A DNA stretch of 64,000 bases from Chitinophaga sancti (lineage in GTDB: Bacteria; Bacteroidota; Bacteroidia; Chitinophagales; Chitinophagaceae), in contig NZ_CP139247.1 of assembly GCF_034087045.1 (NCBI RefSeq), positions 3,684,001 to 3,748,000 of the forward strand, read 5' to 3'. The notes below the pieces were generated by a model, which was not told the origin of the DNA, ran no database searches, and was given only the letters and a program-made list of their open reading frames with translations. The position numbers and the translations under genes are program-made. Positions 18,275 through 29,200 of this stretch are shown here, in pieces (within the stretch, counting starts at the first letter, position 1; every line of letters starts with the position of its first letter).

Positions 18275-21200
18275 ATGCAGCATAATATTCAAAGTATACA
18301 AATACTAACACCCCTGCAGGAAGGGTTGTTATTTCATTCCCTGGCAAAGACGGATGATCAGGCTTATTTTGAGCAATATTGTTTTACCCTGCCTGGTAAA
18401 ATAGATGAAGTCTGTTTTGAAAAAAGTCTTGCCTTCATATTTCAACGGCATGATGCATTACGTACAAAGTTTATTGCTGATAAGGGTGTTCGGCCAGTGC
18501 AGGTGATACTGGAAAGTATGACACCGGAGTTAAGTGTTCACCCGCTGGAAAAGGATGAACCGGCTAAACAGCAGGCATACCTTGATACATTTCTTGAACA
18601 GGACAGGTTACGTTCTTTTGAGCTGCAGTCAGGACCATTGTTCCGGGTAGCGATATTACAACTGGGCGATGTTTCAAAGCTGGTGGTTTCATTTCACCAC
18701 ATAATTCTAGATGGCTGGAGTTATGCGATTATCATGCATGAATTGATCAGTCATTACCGCGCAGAAAAGAACGGGCTGCAGTTTCAACCTGGTAAGCCGG
18801 TTTCTTTTACGGGTATTACGGGTTGGCTGGCCACACAGAAACAGGAAGAGATAACGGCTTACTGGTTAAAGCACCTGGATATTGAACCGGATTTTACGGT
18901 GGCTTCTTTAACCCCCGTTTTTATGCAGCCCTCCGTTAGCATGCAGCAGGTTTCCCTGCAAACTGTTTTAAGCACGGAAGTATCAAATGCATTAAAACAG
19001 GCAGCAGTAAAACTCCGCGTAAGCGTTAATTCCATCTTATATGGTATATGGGGAATTTTATTATCGCGATACAGCCGCCGGCAAAAAGTTGTTTCGGGTG
19101 TAACAGTGTCCGGACGTGAAATTGACATCCCTGATGCCGAACGTGTGGTGGGTATGTGTATCAATACAATGCCATTCGCATTCCAGGTAGAAGATAGCTT
19201 ATTACTGGATCAGTATTTTAAGGATATTTCGGGGAGACTGATCAGCAGCTTTCCCTATCAGTATTGTTCCGTAGTGGAAATTCAACATGCGGCAGGAATA
19301 GAAGGTGCACTGTTTGATCATATACTGGCAGTGGAAGATTACCCGTTTGATGAAGTGAAAAACCAGCGCGATGATAAGGTATTTGAAACAACTGTATTTG
19401 ATCGTACCAATTATCCCTTATCTGTTCATATATCTGTAGGAGAGGGTATTTTATGGCGACTATCCTACAACCCGGACAGGTATCCGGATGCACTTATGGT
19501 GCAGGTGCTCAAACACATTGAACTGCTGGCTACCCAGGTAGCAGCAGCTGTTAGTCATGGTTTACGGCTCTCAGACATCAGCATTTGGGGGGATGTCCAT
19601 ACGAATAAACTGATCAATAGTTTCAATGATACAAAGGGCGATTATCCGGCAGAAGAAACGCTTTTATCGATTTATTACGCGCAGCTAAATCGTCAGTCGC
19701 CGGCTATTCTTGAAGATGAAAATCACCGGTTTACAGTAAAGGAAATAGAGCTGTACAGTAATGCGGTACAGTCTGCACTGGCCGGCGCCGGCATTGAAAA
19801 AGGGGATGTAGTGGCTATTTGTTGCGAACGGTCTGTATGGCTGATGGTGGCTATCATGGGGGTTTTTAAACGTGGAGCCACTTACCTGCCGATTGATATG
19901 CGGTTACCAGAAGAACGTATCTCCTACATGATGCAGGATGCGGGGGCAAAGGTGGTGCTTGGGTATGGTAAACTTTCTTTTAGTACTGGCGCAGATAACA
20001 TTTACATAGATATTGAATCTGCTATTCAACAGCCGCATGTATCCGGCATTGATGTGGTTGCCCTGGAACCGGCAGATGCGGCATATATTATTTATACTTC
20101 CGGATCTACCGGTAACCCTAAGGGAGTGGTGGTGGAGCATGGAGCTGTGGTGAACAGGATATACTGGATGCAAAAAGAGTATCCACTGTCACAAATGGAT
20201 TGCATCCTGCAAAAAACCACCAGCAGTTTTGACGTTTCTGTATGGGAGTTATTTCACTGGTTGTTTTCCGGATGCAATACTTTCTTTTTAGCTGCAGGGA
20301 AGGAAAGTGCACCAGACGAGATGATACGCACGATCAAAGAGCGGCAGATTACAGTGATTCATTTTGTACCTTCTATGTTGTCCCTGTTTATGGACATGCT
20401 TTTACAGGAAGGTAATGCCAGTGATTGCGCTTCTCTGCAATATGTTTTTTCCAGTGGAGAGGCATTATCCTTTGGAGCAGTACAACAGTTTAATGACTAC
20501 TTATACCGGCAGCATAACACCCTGCTGATTAATCTGTATGGACCAACGGAAGCGACTGTGGATTGTACCGGGTTTGTTTGTTCTCCTTTAGCGGAAACTT
20601 ATAAATATATTCCAATCGGAAAGCCTTTGCTGAATGACAGGGCTTATATCTTTGACGCACAATACCGGTTACTGCCACCGTGGATACCAGGCGAACTCTG
20701 GGTTGCAGGTGTCGGCGTTGCACGTGGTTATATTGGTAAAGAATCACTGACCAGGGAAAAGTTTATGGCAGATCCTTTTGTAAAAGGCGAACGGATGTAC
20801 CGTACCGGGGATCTTGCGATGTGGAGTGATACCGGCAATCTCATATACCTGGGCAGAATAGATCAGCAGATTAAATTCAATGGCCAGCGGATAGAACCCG
20901 GTGATATTGAAGCAAAAATATTATTGTTGGAAGGAGTGCGGGAAGCCGTTGTCCTGTTGCATAAAAAGGCGGCTGGAATTTCCATATTATATGCTCTTTA
21001 TACAGGAGATGAAATACCGCTGCTTAGCATCCGGGAACAACTGGCCAAATGGCTTCCGGCATATATGATCCCCTCTGGTTTTAAGTGTGTGGAACATATA
21101 CCGCGATTAGGCAGTGGAAAGATTAACCGTAAGGAGGTACTTTTATTACTGAAAGATGAAGTGCCTGCCACTGCCGGTTTGCAGGAAGATGCAGTACAGT

Positions 21201-24200
21201 TTGAATTAAGGCAGATATGGCAAAAACTGATCGGGAAGCAGGTAGACCCTGCACTTGATTTCTTTGCCAATGGCGGGCATAGCCTCACCGCTATCAGGAT
21301 GTTATCTGCTATCAGAAGAAATTTTGATGTACAGGTTTCCTTACCGGATATATTAACACATAACACGCTGAAAGATCTGTCGGCTTTCATAAAAGAACTG
21401 CAACCATCCTCCGCAACTATTGTTACAGCTTCTCCTGCGCCGGATGCACTGGCACTGCTACCTGCACAGGAAAGTATTTACGTGTTGGAAAGTTTGCCTG
21501 ATATTGGTTGTACTTACCATGTTCCCGGCCTGATACGCCTGGAAGAAAAACCGGATGAACAGCTTTTGCTGCAGGCTATAAAAGAGCTGATGAAAAGACA
21601 TACAGTTCTTTGTACCAGGTTTCTACAAATTGATGGTAATGTGCAACAGCAGATACTTCCTGCAGATATAGTATTTGATGCATTCATTATAGCGGGAGGA
21701 TTAACTTACCTGGAGCCGGATAGCGAAGATCCATTAGCTTTATTCCGGCAGCAAAGGCAAAAAATAGCTATTGATCAGGCGCCATTGTGCAGGTTTTATC
21801 TGTTGCAGCAGCATAGTGTCTTCTTCCTTTTAATGGATATACATCATCTTATCACAGATGAGTATTCCAACACTTTATTCCTCCGGGAATTAATACAGTT
21901 ATATCATCAGGAAGAACTTCCTCAGCCTTCCCTACAGTTTCATGATGTGGTAAGATGGTATGAACAAACATATCTTCCGGGAGAGCAATATGCAAACGAC
22001 AAAGCGTGGTGGGCCAAATGGTTGGAAGCATTGCCGGCTTCATTACAGTTGCCGGCAGCACCTATTACCGGTGATTCATTGTTTGAAGGAAATACATTAC
22101 AGGATGTATTTCCTGCCGGAGTCGCCGGTAAGATCCGGTCATTGTCGGCAGATCTGGGTGTAACAGACTTCGCCGTAATATTATCTGTGTTCCAGTTAGT
22201 ATTAGCCCGTTTAACAAAACAAGCCAGCTTTACTTGTGGTATTCCTGTTTCCAACAGGAGTATTGCCGGGATGGAAGATGTTACCGGGTTTATGGTAAAC
22301 ACGCTTCCCATCCGGGCAGATTTGCTACCGGCTGTTCCCTTCCGGGAATATATGCGGGAAACAGGCAGGCGGTTATCAGCATTGATGCAACATGCATGGT
22401 ATCCGCTTTCACATATTTTGATGGATAAGAAGTTAGCAGGCTCCGGTAATACACAACCCCTGTTTAATATTCTTTTCAATTACGTGGTATTACCACAGGA
22501 TGACGATGAACGGGATTTTCCGGACAAGCAGCTTGAGACGGATGCTAAATTTGATCTCAGTATTGAAGTTACCGCGCAACACGAAACTTTTTTTATTTCT
22601 GTGATATATGCTACCGGAAAAGTGGATGCGGCTTTCCCGCAATTATTGTATGATACTTTCTGTGAACTGCTGGAGGGAGATATTATAAAACTGGATACTT
22701 TCATCAAAGTTAAACTGCCTGCAATTGAAACGCCTGTGCCATTGATCGTTACAAGGGATACAACTGCCGATACCATTGTATTGCAACAGCTATCCCTGTT
22801 ATTTAAAGAAACACTGGGGCTTGAAGTAGTACATCCTGAAGATGACTTTTTCTTTTCAGGCGGTCATAGTCTGTTAGCGATTAAACTGATTAACAGGATA
22901 CGGGAGCGGCTCAAAGTAAAGCTCAATTTGTACGATGTATTTAATAACCCGCGGTTGGTCGACCTGGCATCATTGATCACCTCCCTTGAAAGAGCGGCTG
23001 ATCAGGATATTCCAATGGCTGGGGAGCGCGATTTTTATGCGGTTTCACCTTTGCAGAGAAGGCTCTGGTTGCTTCAGACAAATGAACCGCAGGATATCTC
23101 TTACAATATGACCACCGCTTTCAGGGTAATGATTGCTTTAAACAAACCATTACTTGAAGAATGCCTGGATTACCTTGTGCAGCGTCATGATCAGCTGAGA
23201 GCAAGCATAGTGCTGTATGATGATGGTCCTGTAGTAAAATTATCAGGAACACTGCTTTCAGCTGCTTATCTGCATTATGTAGATGGTGTTGAAAGCGTAG
23301 AGGAATTTAAATCCCTGGCAGGTGATTTCTGTAACCAGCCGTTCATATTGAATCAGGGGCCGTTATTCCGTGTGATGATCATGCAAAATAATCCGCAGGA
23401 TTTTTATATCGTATTCAACCTGCACCATATTATTACGGATGGATGGTCTATCTCTATCCTGTTATCAGAATTGATCCTGCTTTACAATGCAAAACTAAAA
23501 GGAGATCATTATTCGTTGCCTCCACTTTCTTTACGTTATGTAGATTTTGCACAATGGATGTCTGGAAGGAATCAGCAAGACTCATCCGCATACTGGTTGT
23601 CGAGAATTGGACCACAGATCCGGCAGGCCGCTTTTCCACATGTAAAAACTGAAGACAATTTATTGGGAGCCACTTCGAATTTTATTCTGCCTGACGATCT
23701 TTCACGTCTGGTTATACAAACAGCCCAGGAAAGGAAATGCACCACATTTCAACTAATGATGTTTGCTTTTGCATTATTGCAATCCAGGCTTTCGGGCAAT
23801 GATCATTTTATAATTGGCACCTCTGTATCCGGGAGGACGAACAGTGCGATGGAGCCTGTTGTAGGATTTTTTGTGAATATGATGCCTGTGGTAGTAAATA
23901 TTGATAAACAGGTGATACTCCGGGAAGCCTTACAGCATTTTGCAGCAGGTATGGCTGCTGATATGGCACATGCCGCCATTCCATTTGATGAGTTGTCTGC
24001 CTTATTCAGAAAAGAGAGAGCGATACAGTTAGGGAATTATATCAACACCCGGTTTGTATATAACGATTTTTCTTCGCTGGATATACATGCCGGTGATATT
24101 GCAGTTGAAGAGATAGAAGTGAAAATGGAAGGAAGCAAGTTTGATCTCAGTTTTACCGTGCAACCATTCGGGGAAGGTTTATCACTCAATGTTGAATATA

Positions 24201-24388
24201 AAACAAGCATGTATACCAAAACGGTGATTCATACTTATGCGAATCAATGGCAAATGATGCTGAAACGTGTTTGTGAACTGGACGACGTGAAGGTGGAATC
24301 GCTTTTTTTAACCGGTTGGGATGAATCTGCTGTCAACCTGAAATCCCGTTCCCATGAGCTATTGAAACATTTGAAAGGTGTATCATAA
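18275..24388 (+). CDS. NRPS: DCL - A(Ser) - T - modified C (HHxxxDE) - T (no A domain) - C
   Basis: Domain order: DCL-type C about 1-440 (TPLQEGLLFHS; HHIILDG at 141); A4 about 450-950 (TSGSTGNPKG near 608), pocket DVWHFSLVDK, a Ser-type code; T4 with S1003; a second C-family domain about 1045-1480 with HHLITDEYS at 1190-1198, where the conserved Gly after Asp is Glu; T5 with S1532; a canonical C about 1560-2000 with HHIITDG at 1717. No adenylation domain lies between the modified C and T5: the carrier begins soon after the C domain ends. C domains with altered motifs after Ser/Thr modules are known in some systems to dehydrate the side chain, so dehydroalanine is possible here. T5 could be loaded in trans, could hold the chain during dehydration, or could be skipped. 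The last C hands the chain to the Asp module. Confidence 0.92.
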   Translation: MQHNIQSIQILTPLQEGLLFHSLAKTDDQAYFEQYCFTLPGKIDEVCFEKSLAFIFQRHDALRTKFIADKGVRPVQVILESMTPELSVHPLEKDEPAKQQAYLDTFLEQDRLRSFELQSGPLFRVAILQLGDVSKLVVSFHHIILDGWSYAIIMHELISHYRAEKNGLQFQPGKPVSFTGITGWLATQKQEEITAYWLKHLDIEPDFTVASLTPVFMQPSVSMQQVSLQTVLSTEVSNALKQAAVKLRVSVNSILYGIWGILLSRYSRRQKVVSGVTVSGREIDIPDAERVVGMCINTMPFAFQVEDSLLLDQYFKDISGRLISSFPYQYCSVVEIQHAAGIEGALFDHILAVEDYPFDEVKNQRDDKVFETTVFDRTNYPLSVHISVGEGILWRLSYNPDRYPDALMVQVLKHIELLATQVAAAVSHGLRLSDISIWGDVHTNKLINSFNDTKGDYPAEETLLSIYYAQLNRQSPAILEDENHRFTVKEIELYSNAVQSALAGAGIEKGDVVAICCERSVWLMVAIMGVFKRGATYLPIDMRLPEERISYMMQDAGAKVVLGYGKLSFSTGADNIYIDIESAIQQPHVSGIDVVALEPADAAYIIYTSGSTGNPKGVVVEHGAVVNRIYWMQKEYPLSQMDCILQKTTSSFDVSVWELFHWLFSGCNTFFLAAGKESAPDEMIRTIKERQITVIHFVPSMLSLFMDMLLQEGNASDCASLQYVFSSGEALSFGAVQQFNDYLYRQHNTLLINLYGPTEATVDCTGFVCSPLAETYKYIPIGKPLLNDRAYIFDAQYRLLPPWIPGELWVAGVGVARGYIGKESLTREKFMADPFVKGERMYRTGDLAMWSDTGNLIYLGRIDQQIKFNGQRIEPGDIEAKILLLEGVREAVVLLHKKAAGISILYALYTGDEIPLLSIREQLAKWLPAYMIPSGFKCVEHIPRLGSGKINRKEVLLLLKDEVPATAGLQEDAVQFELRQIWQKLIGKQVDPALDFFANGGHSLTAIRMLSAIRRNFDVQVSLPDILTHNTLKDLSAFIKELQPSSATIVTASPAPDALALLPAQESIYVLESLPDIGCTYHVPGLIRLEEKPDEQLLLQAIKELMKRHTVLCTRFLQIDGNVQQQILPADIVFDAFIIAGGLTYLEPDSEDPLALFRQQRQKIAIDQAPLCRFYLLQQHSVFFLLMDIHHLITDEYSNTLFLRELIQLYHQEELPQPSLQFHDVVRWYEQTYLPGEQYANDKAWWAKWLEALPASLQLPAAPITGDSLFEGNTLQDVFPAGVAGKIRSLSADLGVTDFAVILSVFQLVLARLTKQASFTCGIPVSNRSIAGMEDVTGFMVNTLPIRADLLPAVPFREYMRETGRRLSALMQHAWYPLSHILMDKKLAGSGNTQPLFNILFNYVVLPQDDDERDFPDKQLETDAKFDLSIEVTAQHETFFISVIYATGKVDAAFPQLLYDTFCELLEGDIIKLDTFIKVKLPAIETPVPLIVTRDTTADTIVLQQLSLLFKETLGLEVVHPEDDFFFSGGHSLLAIKLINRIRERLKVKLNLYDVFNNPRLVDLASLITSLERAADQDIPMAGERDFYAVSPLQRRLWLLQTNEPQDISYNMTTAFRVMIALNKPLLEECLDYLVQRHDQLRASIVLYDDGPVVKLSGTLLSAAYLHYVDGVESVEEFKSLAGDFCNQPFILNQGPLFRVMIMQNNPQDFYIVFNLHHIITDGWSISILLSELILLYNAKLKGDHYSLPPLSLRYVDFAQWMSGRNQQDSSAYWLSRIGPQIRQAAFPHVKTEDNLLGATSNFILPDDLSRLVIQTAQERKCTTFQLMMFAFALLQSRLSGNDHFIIGTSVSGRTNSAMEPVVGFFVNMMPVVVNIDKQVILREALQHFAAGMAADMAHAAIPFDELSALFRKERAIQLGNYINTRFVYNDFSSLDIHAGDIAVEEIEVKMEGSKFDLSFTVQPFGEGLSLNVEYKTSMYTKTVIHTYANQWQMMLKRVCELDDVKVESLFLTGWDESAVNLKSRSHELLKHLKGVS

Positions 24389-24402
24389 ATAAAACTGAAC
24401 AG

Positions 24403-26235
24403 ATGAAAAAAGAAGATGTTTTACAATCCTTGAAACGTGCGGTTCCAAAACCTGTTATAGCCGGCAAAACCGTAGAGCAGGAAATTATGCAGGGAGGTAC
24501 AGAACATACAAAGTATGCCGTGTTATCCTGTAATGATAATAATACCACGTTAAAAGACTGGTTAATTGCCAATAAACCACAGGTTGATAAATTATATACC
24601 ACTTACGGTGCTGTTCTTTTCAGGGGCTTTAAAGTTGGCAATGAAGATGATTTTCAACAGGTATGCCAGTCATTTGCAGGGAAGCTGCTGGATTATACAG
24701 AACCATCAACGCCAAGAACAAAGGTGAATGATAAAGTATACACTTCTACCGAATATCCAAAAGAAAGGCATATTCCGCTGCATAATGAACATTCCTATAC
24801 AGATACGTGGCCGGGTAAAATATGGTTTTACAGCAGGGAAGCGGCTGTTTCCGGCGGGGAAACGCCTATTGCAGATGCTGCACTGGTATACAGGCTGATG
24901 CCGGTTGCCCTGAGAGATAAATTTGAACAACTGGGAGTAAGTTACGTGCGAACATTCCACAAGGATATAGATCTGCCCTGGCAGAAGGTTTTTGGTACGG
25001 ATAGCAGGGAAGAAGTGGAGATGCTTTGTAAAAAGAAAGGGATGACTTTCAGCTGGAAAGAAAACGATGTATTACAAACATCCTATACTGTTCAGGGAGT
25101 AGCAGTACATCCTTTATCGGGAGAGAAAGTCTGGTTTAACCAGGCGCATCTTTTTAATATCATGAGCCTGGATGAGGTCACCAGGACATCACTGATAGAA
25201 TTATTAGGAGCAGCAAACGTACCCAGGAACAGTTTCCTGGGAGATGGCAGTGTGTTAAGCAAAGAAGACCTGGATGCTATTGCAGCTGCCTATAGTAAAG
25301 CTTCGATTATATTTCCCTGGCAGAACAATGATGTGTTGTTACTGGATAATATGCGTTTCGCACATGGAAGAAGACCATTTACGGGTAACCGGAAGGTACT
25401 GGTGGCAATGTCTGACCCTATTTCTCTGAAACCGGAGGTTACACCTGCCGGCGCTATAACCAATGCCCGCAGAAATACATCTGCTTTTTTTGGACGGAAA
25501 GCAAGACCTCAAACCGAAGAGTGGCTGCGTTACCGGCTGGCAGGCCTTTACAGGATATTGGCTATGGAGGGACTGGATGAAGGAATCAGTGGTCATATCT
25601 CCTTAAAAGTACCTGGACAGGAAGATCTTTTCTGGGTAAATCCATTCGGATTGTTTTTTGAAGAGGTAACCCCGGATAACCTCATTACCGTAGATGGCAA
25701 AGGCAATGTTGTAGCAGGCGATTATCCTGTTAATGTTGCAGGATTTTGTATCCATTCAGCACTGCATAAAGGCCGGCCTGACATTCATTGTATTGTTCAT
25801 ACCCATTCTCCCCACGGCATCGTATATACATCACTCGGTTTACCTATAGCGCCCATCAACCAGACATCCTGCATGTTCTTTGAGGATCATGCTTTATATG
25901 ATGAATATAATGGTCCGGTATTATCAGATAACGAGGCGCAGCAATTGCTCCATGCAACCGGGGAAAACCATACCCTTTTACTCCGGAATCATGGAACGCT
26001 AACAATGGGAACAGATCTTGAGTCTGCTGCTATTCTGATGATTGCTGCAGAGCAGGCTTATACCACTAACCTGATGGCCATGCAATCAGGAACACCACTA
26101 CCTATAGCTCCGGATGTAGCCAGGCTTACCAGGCAATGGATTGCAAACCCAATGAGTATGCAAATAGAGTTTGATGCGTATTTGCGAAAAGCCGAACGTT
26201 TTTATCCTGATCTGATCCAATATAAACCTCTTTAA
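24403..26235 (+). CDS. Fusion: TauD/SyrP-like dioxygenase with C-terminal class II aldolase/adducin domain
   Basis: Residues 1-345 form a TauD-like 2-oxoglutarate dioxygenase homologous to the other one in this operon: HxE ligands H127-N128-E129 (PLHNEHSY), distal H321 (FAHGRRPF) and an Arg in TGNRKV. Residues about 365-610 are a class II aldolase/adducin domain with the usual metal-ligand pattern H466, H468 (HTHSPHG) and H530 (RNHGTL); the 468-to-530 spacing matches that of L-fuculose-phosphate aldolase (94 to 155). The frame is uninterrupted, so this is a genuine two-domain protein and not a misread junction. It lies six bases before an NRPS whose first module has an interface-like domain and an Asp-type A domain, suggesting Asp beta-hydroxylation. 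A beta-hydroxy-Asp thioester is formally an aldol product, so the aldolase half could cleave, epimerise or edit it. That function is speculative. Confidence 0.87.
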   Translation: MKKEDVLQSLKRAVPKPVIAGKTVEQEIMQGGTEHTKYAVLSCNDNNTTLKDWLIANKPQVDKLYTTYGAVLFRGFKVGNEDDFQQVCQSFAGKLLDYTEPSTPRTKVNDKVYTSTEYPKERHIPLHNEHSYTDTWPGKIWFYSREAAVSGGETPIADAALVYRLMPVALRDKFEQLGVSYVRTFHKDIDLPWQKVFGTDSREEVEMLCKKKGMTFSWKENDVLQTSYTVQGVAVHPLSGEKVWFNQAHLFNIMSLDEVTRTSLIELLGAANVPRNSFLGDGSVLSKEDLDAIAAAYSKASIIFPWQNNDVLLLDNMRFAHGRRPFTGNRKVLVAMSDPISLKPEVTPAGAITNARRNTSAFFGRKARPQTEEWLRYRLAGLYRILAMEGLDEGISGHISLKVPGQEDLFWVNPFGLFFEEVTPDNLITVDGKGNVVAGDYPVNVAGFCIHSALHKGRPDIHCIVHTHSPHGIVYTSLGLPIAPINQTSCMFFEDHALYDEYNGPVLSDNEAQQLLHATGENHTLLLRNHGTLTMGTDLESAAILMIAAEQAYTTNLMAMQSGTPLPIAPDVARLTRQWIANPMSMQIEFDAYLRKAERFYPDLIQYKPL

Positions 26236-26241
26236 TATTTT

Positions 26242-29200
26242 ATGACTACTGCACTTACCTACAGATTATCTCCCCAGCAGCAATCCCTGTTGTTATCCTC
26301 CCCATCAGGTTTTAACTATAGTAAATTGTCTTTTTCAGTTGCCGGTCATTATACAAAACAACATATTCAGGATACATTTATTTCGCTGTTGAACAGGTAT
26401 GATATTTTTCGATTGATACTAAAGGAAAGTGATGAGGGAGAATGGTTACAATCCATGAGTGGTGAAACGAAAGTACTATTTACACAACGGCAGTCGCCTG
26501 AAAATAACGGTCAATCGTTTCAGCTGTACATATCCATGCAGGAGATTGCCGGTGGTACCATGATCCTGCTGGAAGCGAATCCGCTGGCTGCAGATGTAGT
26601 CAGCCTGATGGTTTTACAGGAACAGCTGCTGCATATGCTGGAAGAAGATCACCAGGAAGAAGAGGGGATCGGCTACCTGCAATATGCAGAATGGCAATGC
26701 CAGTTACTGGATAGTGATGATGCCACAGAAGCACTTACTTTCTGGAATCGCCAACACCTTCATGGTGAACTGATATTGCGTAATGAAACTCCTTCCGTAA
26801 AGCAGGCTGGCCAGCCGGAAGTCTGTACAACGTCCCTTCCTCTCCGGTTATGCAAGCAATTGTATGATAAAGCAAATCATACAGGCATCACTCCTGAAAC
26901 CATCTTTTTGGGGGCCTTCCTGGAAGTATTGCAGTTACTGACGGATAGTGAATTATTTTCTGTTGGCCTGGAATGTTATGGAAGAGAATTTGATGAATTA
27001 AGTTCCACGATAGGCTTATTGAGTAAGGTATTGCCCTTTACCATTAAAAAAGACCAGCCTGATCTTTTTCAATATGTGGATCATAACCTCCAAAATATTA
27101 AAACGTTTCAGTTATACACTACCTCTGATAAAATATATGATTATCAGTTTGGGTACATTCATACCAATAATATTTTAGAAACAGTATTTCAATGGATACA
27201 GGGAGAAAAATTGAAATGCCAGATCATAGAACAGGAAAAGTCTGTGGAAATTTCATACTGGTATAATCCTGATTATTTCAGGGAGGAAGATATCCGGTTG
27301 ATGTTGAGCCTGTACGTATCCGTATTACATGAACATGCAGGCCTGGCAGGACGCACCGCATTGTTTCGTCAGACCTTTGCTGAACAGGTAGCTGCCGGAA
27401 GGGAAGTCGCACCTGCACCTTTCCTTCATGTTGTGGATGTCTTCCGTGCTGTTGCTGCCCGGGTGCCGGGAAATATGGCTGTGCGCTCTTTGTCGGGCGA
27501 TCTTACTTATGATGAATTGAACCGTTATTCTGATCTGGCAGCAGCTTCTCTGGTGCACAGGCACGATGTAAAAGCAGGCGATTTTGTAGGCGTAATGATG
27601 AATGAAAATCAGTGGCTGCCGGTTGCGCTGCTGGCAGTAATGAAAGCAGGTGCTGCTTATGTTCCCCTGGACAGTGGTAATCCTCCTGCCAGGATACAGC
27701 ATATACTGGCGGATGTAGCTGTAAAATGTATTATTTCAGATATACAGGAAATGCCTCACTTATCAGTAACAGCCCTGTCCGGGCTTTGTCAGGATCATGG
27801 GTTACCATTACCTGTTTGTGATTTTAACGGCACAGAAACAGCTTATATGATCTATACTTCCGGTACTACAGGAAAACCAAAGGGAGTAATGATTACAGGC
27901 GCAAATTTGCTGAATTATACCAACTGGCTGCAACAGACATTTCATATTACCCAAACAGATCAGAGTATTCTGCAGGCATCCTATGCATATGATCTTGGCT
28001 ATACAAGTTTATGGGGGTGTTTAACGGCAGGTGCTGCCATTCATATCGTTCCAGCAGCACACCGGCAGCAAGCAGAATGGATGGTCTCTTATATCCGGGA
28101 GAAGGAAATTACTTTTCTAAAACTTACACCATCCGTATTTTATTTGTTATTACAGGCGGAGAATATAAAAGAACTGGCAGGTTCCGCTTTGCGACTAATC
28201 TTTTCAGGAGGAGAAAAAATTGATACAGCCGGTCTTACCCGCTTTTCCCGGATCAAAAAGGACATCTCTTTTGTGAACCACTATGGTCCTACTGAAACAA
28301 CAATTGGTACGCTCTTTCATCTCATTACTCCGGAAGCCCTGGTGTCTTTCGGAAATAAACCTGTTGTAGGAAAGCCTGTAAGTGGAAATGAAGTATATAT
28401 TGTGAATGATGAGGGGCGCTTTTGTGTACCCGGTGAAAAAGGTGAAATACTTATTGCAGGAGCAGGGGTGGCCAAAGGATATTATAAAAGGGACGATCTG
28501 AACCAGGAGAAATTCAGGAACATCGTACTGAATGGAAAAACGATACGTGTATACCATACGGGGGATACCGGTTACCTGATGGGGAATGGAACAGTTTTCC
28601 TGGATGGAAGAAAAGATGGACAGGTTAAGATACACGGGCATAGGGTTGAGCTGGAAGAGATAAAAAGGGCATTACAGCAGCAGGGTGTTACGGACATCTT
28701 TTTGAAGCTGATTCCTTCCCGGTCATTTGGAGAAGAACTTGTTTGTTACTATTTATCCCCGACAGAAATTGATAGCCAGTTATGGCGTAAAAAGCTATCT
28801 GAAACACTACCGGATTATATGCTCCCTGTTTTCTTTGTGAGGATAAATACATTACCGGTTACTGCGAATGGTAAGGTGGATTATACAGCATTGCCGGATC
28901 CTTACCTGGTAATCAATAAAGTAGCTGGTAGCAATGCTGTTATGAATGAAACAGAAACGCTGATAGCAACCACCTGGTCTGAAATACTGGGGCTTACTAT
29001 TGTAGCATCAAGTGATTTTTTTGAATCAGGCGGAGATTCTATTAAAGCTATTCAGATAATAGCCAGGTTAAATAAAAAGGGACTGAAATGCCAGTTGTCT
29101 GATATCTTTGAATATACCAATGTGCAGGCGCTTGCTGCTTTTCTGAAACCTGAGAAGAGGCGTTATGCATTATTGCCGATGCAGGAAGCCATGTATTTCC

